64,000 nt of DNA from Plazaster borealis (lineage: Eukaryota > Echinodermata > Asteroidea > Forcipulatida > Labidiasteridae). Positions 32,704-43,667 of this stretch are shown here, in pieces (positions within the stretch are counted from its first letter, which is position 1; each line of letters begins with the position of its first letter). The notes beneath the pieces are model-generated. The model searched no databases, was not told the origin of the DNA, and saw only the letters and a program-made list of their open reading frames with translations. The stretch is taken from contig CM037461.1 in NCBI GenBank assembly GCA_021014325.1, positions 10,507,501-10,571,500 of the forward strand, written 5' to 3'. The translations under genes were made by a program, and so were the position numbers.

Positions 32704-33048
32704 TTAACAGAGGTTGCAAAAGATCGAACCGTAGGCTTCACTCTGGAGGGAGGCATCCCTCCATAGATGAAAGCGGCAAAGAATTTCCAAAAGGTTGTTC
32801 AAAACTTTTGGGTAGTCCAACCGAAACACATAGAAAGTTTTGAACAACTTGTCAAATGCTTCCATCACCATCGAATTGCTACTAATAGGAATAGAGTCCA
32901 CACACAAGAAAAAATTATTTGGCTTCTTTTGTGGTCCCAGGGAGATTATTACTGGCTGCCTTATCCCTTTCGCTTTGATGCTGTCGATGGCATGTTCGAT
33001 ATGTGTCCCCGCCTGTTTTTTGAAGAAAAAACCCAGATACATTTCCAA
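32704..33048 (-). pseudogene. Fragment of a SAMD3-like / transposon-associated C-terminal domain
   Basis: The minus frame includes VIISLGPQKKPNNFFLCVDS and AFDKLFKTFYVFRLDYPKVL. The F.LFKTFYVF..DYPK pattern resembles the C-terminus of invertebrate SAMD3-like proteins, which are often multi-copy. Only this last exon-like part is visible. The identification is tentative. Confidence 0.35.
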
Positions 33049-33059
33049 TAAATTATAGA

Positions 33060-33563
33060 GATTTATTTTGACAAGGTTTGAAAGTTGCTGTTATTAAATG
33101 GGAGGGGGTATTGTTCTGGTCGTAAGGAATTTTTTTTTAAATGAATTTTGCACCTGCAGGACATACCCCAAGACCAAAAAACAATTAAAATGAAAACAAG
33201 TGACTCTTGACCTTTAATATGTGACCCAGTAAAGCTCTAAACTAATTTAAGTTCCTCAATGAACCCAACTGAGCTCTTCCTGGTTACTGGGATTACTTCT
33301 CCCTTTGTATCTGATGATGCAGAGTGAAATTAGTAACTAAATTTTTGAAAGAAACATACAGCCTTTGCCAAGAGTAAACAAACCAAAGAAACACTCATTG
33401 GTTCATTCTGAATTAGGTACCGAACTGCATCCGACCTACTGCAGTTGAGGCCCTTGGACTTCGCCATCCGACGATGCAATATGTAGGTGGTAACGAGCAA
33501 GGAACAAAGATCACCTGAAATATAAACAAACCGAGACGATTGTACAATAAAGCCTCAACATCA
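33060..33563. other. Unassigned spacer
   Basis: No gene or repeat recognised. Confidence 0.4.
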
Positions 33564-33694
33564 GGGCCCAATTCCATGGCACTGCTTACCAAATAATTCT
33601 GCGCTTACGCGCATTGTAATGTGTGTATTTCTATGGGAAGCAGCTGGGCGTAAGCGTAGAATTCCGCGGTAAGCAGAGCCATTAAACTGGGCCC
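33564..33694. mobile_element. Hairpin MITE with GGGCCC ends (131 bp)
   Basis: The left GGGCCCAATTCCATGGCACT...GCTTACC and right GGTAAGCAGAGCCATTAAAC...GGGCCC are inverted copies. An inner inverted pair (TTCTGCGCTTACGC / GCGTAAGCGTAGAA) extends the stem. It is non-coding. Confidence 0.75.
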
Positions 33695-34071
33695 AGTACA
33701 AAGCATTAACTGATTTTAAAATATCACTGTGTATTTGTTGTGGGGTTTTTTCTTCTGTTGACCAACCTGTTTACGTTGAACTTTAACATGATTAGTAGGT
33801 TGGTATTGATGTTTTGACTAAGTGGCTATAGTTTGCAAAAACATAATCTGTAAGGAGCAAGCAGATAGGAGGTAATTTCTATCTCATTCTATCTAGTCTT
33901 TCAAGTATTTGTGATGGTTTGGTACACATTTCTTTTGTGTCAATTTTATGTTATCTCAATGTTATTTATGTATAAATCAAAAATTGCTGTGTCAATGATG
34001 AATACAAAGTTCTTGATGAATACGAGATCTGCAAAGAGTTACTGAATCTTGACTATATGTTGTTCATCTGG
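33695..34071. other. AT-rich spacer
   Basis: Nothing recognised. Confidence 0.4.
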
Positions 34072-34235
34072 GGCGGTATTCACAAAACTTAACTTAGTGG
34101 AGTACTTAAGTTTGCACTTAAGTCTTAAGCACCCTGCTAACATAAGTGGGGCGCTTAAGTAGCTGTTCAAAAAACATCTAAGTACCCCACTTATCTTAGT
34201 ACCCCACTTAAATCTAAAAAAGTTAAGTTGTTAAG
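34072..34235. repeat. Harbinger-like terminus with inverted CTTAAGT motifs
   Basis: It starts GGGGCGGTATTCACAAAACT and is packed with CTTAAGT and CCCCACTTA motifs in both orientations. This is the usual look of a Harbinger end. It lies 360 bp before the Myb-like exon at 34594 and would be the left end of that element. Confidence 0.5.
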
Positions 34236-34593
34236 ATCAAGTTAGTGCACATGCACAGAAAACATACGTCATCAATGGTTACTATGATGACTCGGACGCA
34301 ATCAATCAATTATCATTACCCCCTAGAATGGAATGGTTATACTTTTTCGCAACAGCGGTGCCACAGATGACGGGTGTGGATATTAATTTTTAATATAAAT
34401 TGTGTTTCCTTTGTTTTTCGTGGGTTGGCCTCACCTAGTATACGCGCGCGTCCCACACACAATATGAATTTAGACATGCATTAATATTATTGAAGAGCAG
34501 TATGTTTGAACAGTTGAAAAAAATGTTAGACATGCGCGTTTTAAACACTACATGGTCTAAAACAGTTGTAACAAATTCAATTGTAATACAACA

Positions 34594-35020
34594 ATGGCCG
34601 CAACCCTGAAGGAGAAGACTGCCCGGAAACTTAATTTTTCCGAGAAGGAAAAGTTGCTCCTCTTAAGTGAATGGTAGAAGAGGGCCAATGTGCTTCGACC
34701 AAAGTTTTTGTCAAAGGTGACTTCTCAAGTCAAGCATAAAGGGTGGCAGCAAATCGCGGAGGCCTAAATGCGCATTTCCCGTCAGTACGTCGAGATGTTC
34801 CGGAATTACAGAAGAAGCTGTAGTTCATGCAGCGACCTTGGAGGGTTGTTCATTGTCCAGTTAGGCTACGTGAGATGGCACCCCCGCAGAAACGGAGAAA
34901 GAAGGCCGCAGGCCCGGGCCCCTCGGCGGCAGCCACGGCAACAACGGCAAGAGCTCCATCCGTTGCAAGTGCCACTGCTGCTCCCCCCAGCCCCAGGGTA
35001 TGCATGACTCAGAGCATGAT
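34594..35020 (+). pseudogene. Harbinger Myb/SANT-like protein, exon 1 (broken)
   Basis: ATG 34594 opens MAATLKEKTARKLNFSEKEK, and the trihelix-like region continues (LLLLSEW, stop, KRANVLRPKFLSKVTSQVKH, KGWQQIAEA, stop), followed after frame changes by RRKKAAGPGPSAAATATTAR. This matches the layout of Harbinger Myb-like proteins: DNA-binding domain, basic patch, Ala/Pro-rich linker. The continuation of the same gene lies 4.4 kb downstream at 39401, with a DIRS element in between. Confidence 0.55.
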
Positions 35021-36124
35021 GAGGGTATGCCCCAGTTGATCACGCCGCCCCACTTGCCGCAAGTGGCAGCAATGGGTGGTGAGTGCGCTAGTAGTAGTAC
35101 TAGTAGTAGTAGTAATTTTTATGTACCTGGTGTTTCGGTTAATTCTTGGCCTCACGTTGGTTTGATAGCCAACTCCCATGACTCTGTCAATATTAATACT
35201 ACAAACAGTAGTGGCGTTGGGCATCCTTTTGGCATGGATTTTGGGACGCGCCCTGTCGAAATTCCTCAGATGGGTATGGCTAAGTTTACTCCACTTGGGT
35301 TCCATGTTCCTCAAGCCATCAAGGACAAAATTTCGGAAGGGACCTACGTTGATTTTTCTTTGTTGTACAAAGACACCGCCAATGTGGTCATTGTGAGAGC
35401 TCCGGATCAGAATAATTTACAGTTAGTAACGGAGGGCAATCAGCTTGTCCTCAAAACGCCAGGGCCCTTGCGCAGAAAGCTAGATTCATTTAGTATGTGG
35501 CAATCGGCATTCCACACGTTCATGTCGATTTTTATCACAAAACATCCAATGCAGTGTGCCGAGTTGTTGAAGTACGTGGAGATAATCCGCACTGCATCAA
35601 TTCAATTCCCTGGTTTGGGCTGGCGAACATATGACGAGCAGTTTCGTCTAAAGCAAGAAGCTGATCCAGGGCGATCATGGGGGAACCTTGATACTGAATT
35701 GTGGTTAACAGTAGCCGCTGTTTCAGCCCCATACAGCTCAAATTCCCATGTTTCTTGGCGTCCAACTGCACAGTATAATGTTAATGGTCAAAATCATGTT
35801 GCTCAACCGCCTAGTAGTAAGCCTCGTTTGTGCTATGCGTTCAACAGCGTCACAGAATGTCACTTTCCTATGTGTAAATATATGCACAGTTGTAGTAATT
35901 GTATGCGTTTTGGTCATGGCGCAGTTAGATGCCGTAACGGTGGGCAATCTCGCTGGGCTAATTTTTCTCCGGGTGCTCCCCTGCAAAGCGCTAAACCGGG
36001 CTTTCGTGCACAGTTGAAAAGCGGGCAAGTGGCCAAATCGGCTTCACATGCTCCGAAGCCAAATCCAGAGGGCGCTCCAGCGAAAGGAATTAATTGTTCT
36101 TTTCGTTCTTCCAACTCCAATTAA
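35021..36124 (+). CDS. DIRS element ORF1 (gag-like, with zinc finger)
   Basis: The open frame 35000-36124 (374 codons) includes a Ser-rich N-terminus, a core with MAKFTPLGFHVPQAIKDKIS, FSLLYKDTANVVIV and FSMWQSAFHTFMSIFITKHP, and a Cys/His region LCYAFNSVTECHFPMCKYMH followed by C..C....H....C. This is the nucleocapsid-like ORF seen upstream of DIRS-type reverse transcriptases. It is uninterrupted. The first codons may derive from the interrupted Myb exon, so the true start is unsure; the later ATG near 35072 is an alternative. Confidence 0.65.
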   Translation, partial: EGMPQLITPPHLPQVAAMGGECASSSTSSSSNFYVPGVSVNSWPHVGLIANSHDSVNINTTNSSGVGHPFGMDFGTRPVEIPQMGMAKFTPLGFHVPQAIKDKISEGTYVDFSLLYKDTANVVIVRAPDQNNLQLVTEGNQLVLKTPGPLRRKLDSFSMWQSAFHTFMSIFITKHPMQCAELLKYVEIIRTASIQFPGLGWRTYDEQFRLKQEADPGRSWGNLDTELWLTVAAVSAPYSSNSHVSWRPTAQYNVNGQNHVAQPPSSKPRLCYAFNSVTECHFPMCKYMHSCSNCMRFGHGAVRCRNGGQSRWANFSPGAPLQSAKPGFRAQLKSGQVAKSASHAPKPNPEGAPAKGINCSFRSSNSN

Positions 36125-36149
36125 CTGTGCTATTTTGGATTTATGATTG

Positions 36150-37657
36150 AAAATGTACCCGTTAAGTGAAGATGCGGGGCTTTTGCGGTCTGGTTTTTCT
36201 GAAGGTTTTTATTATGTTTTGATGGACCGCGTGCTCCCCGTGATTCAGGTTGTTTGGCCTCGGCTGCCGAGCGCCTTAAGTGGTGAAGGAGAAGTTAGCA
36301 AAAGAGATTAGCTTAGGGCGTATTGCTGGTCCGTTTCACAAACGACCATTTGCCAACTTGCAATGTTCTCCAATTGGGCTTGTACCAAAACGTCAACCAA
36401 ACACATTCCGCCTTATTCACCATTTGTCATTTCCAGAAGGTCAGTCGATTTTATTGATCCTAAACTTTGCGCTGTTCATTATGCATCTTTTGATACTGCA
36501 GTGGATTTGTTATGCATGGTTAGCAAAGGTGGACATTAAATCAGCTTTTCGGTTTCTCCCAGTTTCACCACTTGATTATGAACTGCTTGGTTTTTCCTTT
36601 GATGGTCTTTTTTATTTTGATAAGTGCATGCCGATGGGGTGTGCAATTTCTTGTTCCCTATTTGAAAAGTTCAGTTCCTTATTAGAATTTCATGTTAAAG
36701 GGGCTGCTGGCTCTTCTCTTGTCACCCATTATCTTGATGTTTTTTTTTTTTGTGGGCCCCTCTGCTTCAGATTGTAATAAATTGCTGCGTGTATACTCAG
36801 GCTTGTGGAACACTTGGGGTGCCATTGGCGCAAGAAAAAAACAGAGGGGCCAGTGCAAAGTATTACATATCTAGGCTTGGAGATTGATGCGATGCATGCT
36901 CAAGTTAAGGTCCCGGCTGACAAGGTTCGAGCTATGATTGCCAAGATTACGGCTGTTTTGTCTCACCGAAAAATTACACTTGTTGCGCTACAGTCCCTTG
37001 TTGGTTCTTTGAATTTTCTATGCAGAGCCATTTCCCCCGGGCGAGCTTTTTTGAGGCGCCTTATTTCGCTTTCAAAGGGTATTACACAACCCCACTTTAA
37101 GATACGTTTGTCAGCAGGGGCGAAGCTTGATCTACGTACGTGGTTAGAATTTTTGATACATTTTAACTACGTTTCTGCCTTTTTGGATCGTGAATGGGAA
37201 TCGAGCCCGGCGTTGGATTTGTATACCGATGCCGCAGGTAGCATTGGTTTTGGCGCTTACTTTCAGGGCCACTGGGTTCAAGGGCGTTGGCCTAACTCTT
37301 TTTTTGTGAAATCCTCCGTCAATTGCCTTTTTGGAATTGTTTCCAATTGTTGTGGCAGTCAAATGTTGGGCCCCCCAGCTAGCCAACCGCAAAGTTCTGT
37401 TCCACACTGACAATGCAGCTGTGGTGCACATTATCAACAAACAATCTTCTCAATGTCCCCAAATGATGCATCTCATCCGCACATTGGTGCTTGCCTGCGT
37501 GAGGTTTAATATTTGTTTAAAGGCTACACATGTGCCAGGGGTGTTTAATGTAATTGCTGACTCTATGTCCCTTTTTCAGGAAACATGCTTTCGCGCAGCG
37601 GCTCCTCATGCAGACGCAGTCATGACGCCGTTGCCAGATCTACCCCTCGTTCACTAG
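36150..37657 (+). pseudogene. DIRS reverse transcriptase and RNase H, damaged
   Basis: The frame series begins MYPLSEDAGLLRSGFSEGF and continues EISLGRIAGPFHKRPF, IGLVPKRQPNTFRLIHHLSF, WLAKVDIKSAFRFLPVSPLD and MPMGCAISCSLFEKFSS. The active site reads HYLDVFFF in a T-run at 36,739-36,751: the second Asp of YLDD is replaced by Val and the frame slips there. It then goes on with YLGLEIDAMHAQVKVPADKV. RNase H is recognisable by LDLYTDAAGSIGFGAYF, ELFPIVVAVKCW and LFHTDNAAVVHIIN. Another shift lies near 37,330. DIRS enzymes copy RNA into circular DNA, which the element's tyrosine recombinase inserts. Confidence 0.75.
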
Positions 37658-38112
37658 GTGATGAAATTGATAGGATTTTCAGAGCTGCAATGGCTTCAAA
37701 TACACATAAAACATATGCTGCTGGATGGAATAAGTTTTATCAGTTTTTTGGATCAGTTTTGGGTGGTCCAGTGTCGGCTGATGTAATTCAACGGTTTGTC
37801 GCATGGCTATCTTTACACAAGTTTGCTCCATCCACAATCACAACTTATGTTTCTGCTGTTGGGTTTTACCACAAGTTACAGGGGTGGGCTGATCCTACTA
37901 ATGATTTTTTGTGTCTAAATTACTTGAAGAGTGCAGGCGATTGCGTCCTTTATCGGACACACGTTTTCGGGACAACTTGCGTTCTTGTGTTCTTGCCATG
38001 TTGTAATAAAATAAAAATTAAAATAAAAAAGTGCTCTCCCTGCGGGACGCGTTTGGCTTTTTTGACGGGATTCACACAGTTTTTCGGGTTTTGGGGTTAT
38101 AGTTGCAAGTAA
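37585..38112 (+). pseudogene. DIRS tyrosine recombinase, N-terminal part
   Basis: It overlaps the end of the RNase H frame in another frame, as is normal for DIRS elements. The core-binding domain is clear: IDRIFRAAMASNTHKTYAAG, WNKFYQFFG, VIQRFVAWLSLHKFAPSTIT and YVSAVGFYHKLQG. The catalytic half degrades after about 37,930; the text near 38,050 (LAFLTGFTQFFGF) may be the helix that should hold the first catalytic Arg. No downstream H.xxR or Tyr motif was found. Confidence 0.65.
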
Positions 38113-38789
38113 ATGTACTTTGTCAAAATATTTCTTTAACTTTGTACACCTTGTTCAAGGAACCTACACGCCCCTTCTTCATATTAAGATAAAGTATTGT
38201 AACAATAAGTTGTGTTAGCGCTCTGAGGTTCCCCAGAGGTTAATTCCGACCGCATGTCTCAAGGTGGAACTTCACAACTTAATTGATTGATGGGTTAACC
38301 TCATGGTATAAGGTATAACTAGTTTCAATAATTGTTTCATTGCATTCTGCCTGTGTGCCCACGTGATTGGAGTCAGGTGTGCACACAGATAAAATTTGCT
38401 TGCCAAGTAAGTAATATGGGCGTGGTGCCCATTAATGGTTGTGTCACGTGTACATTGGTATAGAAGAAGCCAGGTAATGGCGAAATTTGTTGTGGCACGT
38501 GTACATTGGTATAGAAGAAGCCAGGTATGGCCAAATTTGTTGTGGTGTACATTGGTATAGAAGAAGCCAGGTAATAGCCAAACAATGGGGGTCAAGGTAT
38601 CCCAAGCTCTTTTAAACGTGTGACTGGTTAGCCATTACTTTCGGCAACCTTCACAATTTTGTTTTGGCATAATAATAATAATAAGAATAATAAAACAGTT
38701 TTCAGAGGCTGTGACATTCAATCAAAATATAATTTGCCTGCTTGTTTTATTCGTGTCCATAAGCAACCTTGGTTATTATGTACACTTAA
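38113..38789. repeat. Non-coding region with 51-bp tandem repeat
   Basis: A unit CACGTGTACATTGGTATAGA plus AGAAGCCAGGTAATGG.. starts at 38445 and 38496, with a third, shortened copy from about 38545 to 38590. No gene is present. An (AAT)n tract lies at about 38,669-38,690. Confidence 0.75.
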
Positions 38790-39127
38790 AGGGTGTGTAC
38801 AACATTGGTAATTGCCAAAGACCTGTATCTAAGCTCGATGTGACCCAATACATGAAATAACAAACCTGAAAGTTTAAGCTAAATTGGTCTTCGGAGTCAT
38901 GATAAAACAGTGAAAAAATCCCTTATGTGTTTTTATTTTTTTTCAAACATCAAAATTTATCCTGCAGGATAAATACTATTATTTTAATCATTTCGTAAAA
39001 ACTATGGCATTTCAAGCAAAACTTTTTCAAGGGAAGGTTTCTACCATGACCATCTTTATACCATGTAAGTTATGCACCAATCTGTGAGCATTTATATTTT
39101 CATTCTGACCAATGTTTTACACACACT
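38790..39127. mobile_element. TTAA-type MITE, family D
   Basis: It starts AGGGTGTGTACAACATTGG after TTAA (38786-38789) and ends CCAATGTTTTACACACACT before TTAA (39128-39131). The inverted ends and 4-bp duplication are intact. It is 338 bp and non-coding. Confidence 0.85.
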
Positions 39128-39400
39128 TTAACTTAGAAAATGCACGGTACATAAAATATATAATATTGACTTTTAAGGCTTGGCATTTTGGGAAACTCTC
39201 AACACTTAAGCTTTTCTTGTTTTAGTAAGTTATTGAAAAAGTGTTTGTATATAGACGGATCCATTAATTAGGCCTGCCCCCTGTGCTTGATTAAAAGGCA
39301 ATGGGTGGAGCTAAAGGGGTCGGTCAGACAATTTGTTGCATGTCTAAATGTCAAGGCTAAATTTGCATGGTGTTTAAAATAAAACTATTTCTTTCAAGGA

Positions 39401-39580
39401 GGAGGACCTGCCCCACCTGAATTGTGTCCTATGGACCAACGACTAATGACCCTGATAGGAGAGAACGCTCCAACTATCGTAGGGATCGTTGGCGGAATTG
39501 ACAGCCTCCCTCCTGATGAGGAGCCTGCAGTTGCCACATCAGCTGCTCATTGTTCCATTGCGGAAACACCGGATGACAGG
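39401..39580 (+). pseudogene. Harbinger Myb-like protein, middle exon
   Basis: The exon follows TTTCTTTCAAG and ends at G|GTAAAG. It encodes GGPAPPELCPMDQRLMTLIG, ENAPTIVGIVGGIDSLPPDE and AETPDDR. Pro/Gly start, a short helical segment and an acidic tail are the usual middle part of Harbinger Myb-like proteins. It belongs with the exon at 34594 and probably with that at 41450. Confidence 0.5.
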
Positions 39581-39589
39581 TAAAGGTCT

Positions 39590-40478
39590 TTTTTTATATT
39601 GCTCAGCGAAACTTATAAACATTACAAAAAGTTTGTACGCCGCGAGTCTCACATTCAGACATGTTAAACTTGTTGTATTATTGACAATGTGCATGTACAG
39701 TTTGGAGCCTGTCTATTCTGTGCGCGCATCCATCACGTGAAACCACACATTGGAATCCGGACCATGATTTGCTTTCAAAATGCATTTTGTTTAAGAAGTA
39801 AAAGCGAGTGTATTAGTTTAACCAAACAACAATATAAATACCTTAAAACTGTCTTAAGGATCTAAAGAACCAGGAACTTGTATGATATTTTTTAAATTTC
39901 AGATCGTTTGTAACTTCAAACTAACCGTCCATTGGAAAAGCGTTAGAGGTCATGATACCTTGCATGACTGTATCAGACTTACAAAGGCGGGTGTTTTTTT
40001 AATAATCAATTTGAGGCCAAAACTTTGTGCTTCAAATATTTTATTACCGCTAGACAGTCAGGCGGGCTTGTCGCGGGACCTGTGTGCTCAATCTGTCACC
40101 GGTTTGGCCCGGGCATTTGTTTTATTGCCTCGCGGTTTCGTCCAATTGACCCCTTGGACGGTGCCTTGCATTCCTTGATAGCCGGTCTGTGCTGGCTTGA
40201 TCACTTTTGTCAGAGCAGCCTGACGGCGGAATTTCATTGTTTACACCTCAATAGTCCTCAGGTGTATTCATTCAGCTGTTATAATTTGCTACTTTGGGGT
40301 CTTTGTTAAATGTATTATCATTATTATAACTATGGTTTTCTGCGTTGACGGGATGAACCGTATTTTAGGCGCTTTGGCTTAATTTGCCAACAACCGGGGA
40401 ATATGTGCTGTTTATTTAACTGTGCTATATTTGCTTTAATTTCAAGTTCCTTTGCAAACCTTTTATTTTAACGCTTTT
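39590..40478. other. Unassigned, possibly remains of the DIRS 3' region
   Basis: The frames at 39882-40309 have no motif I can name. The stretch 40,050-40,210 is GC-richer than its surroundings. Confidence 0.35.
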
Positions 40479-40759
40479 GGTTTCGCGGTACAGCCTCGTC
40501 CGGAAACCTGTATGCAGTAGTAGTTTTGGTGACCTCGCGGATTTAGCTACTGCCGGAGGTCGGTTTTGCTATTGGTTGATTTACTGTTGTTGATTTCGCG
40601 GATTTGATGCAACTGCCGGAAATCAGTTTGGCTTTAATTGCTTTATTTATTACTTTTGATTTCGCGGGTGATGCGACTACCGGGAATCAGTTCAGCTTAT
40701 TGGTTTGCATTAAACACATTTTAGATGATCTTGCGGATGGCAGGCAACTGCCGGAGATC
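40479..40759. repeat. Five tandem stem-loops with covarying stems
   Basis: Hairpins at 40479-40508, 40531-40561, 40592-40624, 40658-40688 and 40727-40759 share the plan stem-G-CGG-loop-CCG-stem. Their outer stems differ but remain paired: GGTTTC/GAAACC, GACCTC/GAGGTC, GATTTC/GAAATC, GATTTC/GGAATC and GATCTT/GAGATC. Spacing is 52-69 bp. Repeat units of about 65 bp therefore kept pairing while the sequence changed. The strand and role are unknown. Confidence 0.65.
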
Positions 40760-41449
40760 AGGTTAAGTTTTATAAAATACAAGCATTTTGTTATGGCTTA
40801 GCTCATTGCAGCATAAACAAATAAAAGGCTGCTCAGGCCACTCTGTTGATCAAACCAAAGTGTTTCTGTGTGGTATGTGGTAATAAACATTGATACAAAA
40901 GTATTACATATAGTAAGTTAAAGGTTTCCTTCTAATGTTTCTGACATGATATTTTGTATACACTGTCACAGAAACAAGCAGTCAACAACAAACCGTTGAC
41001 CTATGTATGCTTTGTACAGTATCTCTGTGGGGCGTGTGCACGTGTAATGTACACGCTTCGTGCAAAATGAGACCAGACTATTTGTAATGAAATGGCAGGG
41101 TTAATGACGGAGGTTGACACTTCAATTGAACCAAACTATTTTTGCTGTTGTTTTTTTAAATATTTGTTTAAAGAAAGTTATTAGTCCCAAAGTCTATGAA
41201 CTATGTTGAGCTGGCACAGCATTTACATCATCGCCAAGAAAATTTGTAAACAAAAAGTCAGTGATGTGATGCATGACAGAACATCCATATTATGTTAAAT
41301 TAAGATTTAAAACAATAGGTTTGAAATTGATGAAATTGATGAAATTGATGAAATTGATGATAACTGCCGAATAGTTATAATACTTGCTGAAATCAAACAA
41401 GAAAGCTAATTCCCTATTATATGAAATTATTTTAAAACCTTTAGCACTA
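40760..41449. repeat. Spacer with (GAAATTGAT)n microsatellite
   Basis: About four copies of GAAATTGAT lie at 41,323-41,360. The remainder shows nothing recognised. Confidence 0.7.
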
Positions 41450-41682
41450 ATATTGATGAGTTGGCATACTCCAACACCGTCCTATCATCGTCAGGCACTC
41501 GTCGTGGAAGATCAACAATGATGCCTACAAAAAGAAGGTCGGAGGAAAACGAAGAAGAGTACGGGAAATTAATTATGCTGGAGACAAGAAGGTGCGAAAT
41601 TGAAACACAAAGGGCAGAGGTAGAAATTGAAAAACTTCAGTTGGAGAAGGAACCGATTCTCCTTCAAATAGCAGTTCTTTAA
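41450..41682 (+). pseudogene. Harbinger Myb-like protein, C-terminal coiled-coil exon
   Basis: The open frame encodes SGTRRGRSTMMPTKRRSEEN, then a charged helix (MLETRRCEIETQRAEVEIEK, LQLEKEPILLQ). A basic patch followed by a terminal coiled coil is the usual end of Harbinger Myb-like proteins. The acceptor is not certain. It probably ends the gene whose first exon is at 34594. Confidence 0.45.
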
Positions 41683-41862
41683 CAGGGTTTACAGAACCAA
41701 TAAATTATAATTATTTGTTGTCTTTTTTATACTATATTTGGTGATGGTTTTTGTTCTTCAGTATTTCCCCAAATTGTACATTTTGTATAGGTTTTCCCTG
41801 TGATTTTCAACAAATAAGTGGCCAATTTAAACGTCGATATGTTTTCTTTTGTGCAAAATTAA

Positions 41863-42236
41863 AGGCATCGAACACGTTTGGTAATTACTCATAATAAATA
41901 TTAGCACAAAAACCGACTTGGTAACGAGCAACATAGAGCTGTTGATTGTAAAAAACATTGTGAGAAACGACCCCCTCTGAAGTAACGTAGTTTTTGAGAA
42001 TAAGGTAATTTCTCACTAAAATAATAAAAACTTCTTGCAAGAAGTTTTTATTTTTATTATTCTATCTGAAAGCACACAAATTTGTACAACAAGGGTGTTT
42101 TTACTTTCATTATTTTCTTGCAACTTCGATGAAAAATTGAGCCCAAATTTTCACGGGCTTGTTATTGTATGCATATGTTGGGATACACCAAGTGAGAACA
42201 CTGGTTTTTGACAATTTCCAAACGTGTACGATGCCT
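41863..42236. mobile_element. TTAA-type MITE, family A, copy 2
   Basis: It starts AGGCATCGAACACGTTTGG after TTAA (41859-41862) and ends CCAAACGTGTACGATGCCT before TTAA (42237-42240). An internal palindrome AAACTTCTTGCAAGAAGTTT lies at about 42,028-42,047. It is the same family as 12484-12864. Confidence 0.85.
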
Positions 42237-42465
42237 TTAAAGCTCATTAGAACAGTCATTAAATTTCACTTTTAATGTGTATTGGGTCCTCTGTGAAATA
42301 TAAAAATTAAACTTTCAAATTCGCAGCTGCTTTTGGGCAGCGTGCTTTTGGTCATTGAAACACGTTTTCGGGCAACCATAATTGTGTGTATAAACGAAAA
42401 CGGAAACTTTAAAAAAATGTTTCTTGCCATCTAATCATTCTGTAACTTTATGGTTTCTTAATAGC

Positions 42466-42835
42466 AAGGTATACCTTTAGGTAATTACTAAAACAAATTA
42501 TTGACCATAATAGCTTACTTTTTACAGCATGATAATTGATAAAATTTTGAGGAACGATTCCCTTCTAAGGAATGTGGTTTTGGAGGTAGAATTCAAAAAC
42601 CTTTCAATCTGAGAAACGTTTCTGCATGAAATGTTCTCAGATTGTGTATTTCAATAATCGATTATTCTTCCATAAGTGGACATAACCGCTCCAGTTTTTC
42701 AGCAATGTTTCAAAAACTTTCACCACCGTTTCACATGAAATTTTCACAGGTCAATTTGATTGTTTAAAATACATTTATATGGGGTTAAAAACAATCGAAC
42801 TGTTTAGAAAAAAACTAAAGGTATATTTTGACTTT
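42466..42835. mobile_element. MITE, family C, copy 2
   Basis: The left AAGGTATACCTTTAGGTAATT and right CTAAAGGTATATTTTGACTTT ends are inverted copies. The body matches 32322-32698. Its ends are approximate. Confidence 0.65.
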
Positions 42836-43667
42836 GAAGAGGAAGGGAAATGTAAAATTTAATTTTGTGTTGTAGGCCCCTACTCATTTTCGGGTCATGT
42901 CACACAGGGCATTGTAGTGTACATGCAGCCAGTTTAAGACAACCCAGCTAACACAATACGTTGTTACAACGTTGCACAACGTTGTGATTAGGTTGGTTGG
43001 ATGGGATGACAAGGTTTTGACTACGTTGCAAGAACGTCAGATCTTAACATGATCTTCAACCAATGTTGTACATTGGTTGCATGTTGGTAATTTATGCAAC
43101 GTTACCGAAAGATTTTATATGTAACGTGTTCACAACATTGTATTTTGGTATTATTACATCGTAGTATTTAAGTTAAGGCAACAATGTTGTCGATAAGTTA
43201 TATTTTGGTCTTAATAAAATGTAGTAAACATGTTGTGACGAGAACGTTGTCTGCACGTTGTATTTTGGTTTTATCAAAATGTCATATTTAAATCGCGGCG
43301 GTCACGTTGTCTTGACGTTGTATTTTGGTATTGCAAAGAAAAAAGTAGCCTACTATTCAAGTTGTGACAACTACGTTGTCTCAACCTTCAAACGTATATT
43401 GTAACCATCACGCTGTGGCCTTGTAGTTTTATCACAGCGTAGTATCTTTGTTTTTACCATCACGTTGTGACATTAGTTTAATTTCAATGTACATAGTATT
43501 TATGTTTTGACCATGACATCGTATGGCGTTGTATTTAAGTTTGTTTTGGCGATGTTTAGACCATGTGTTGATAATAATAATAATAACTGTATTTATAAAG
43601 CGCCAAATTGCCAAAGGATACAAGGCGCTGAAGAAGAAAAAGACAGTACAAAGACGCTGTCGACCAG

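Noticed and set aside
34827..35043. Several overlapping Ala/Pro-rich frames as separate genes
   Set aside because: They are alternative frames of the Ala/Pro-rich linker of the Harbinger Myb-like exon.
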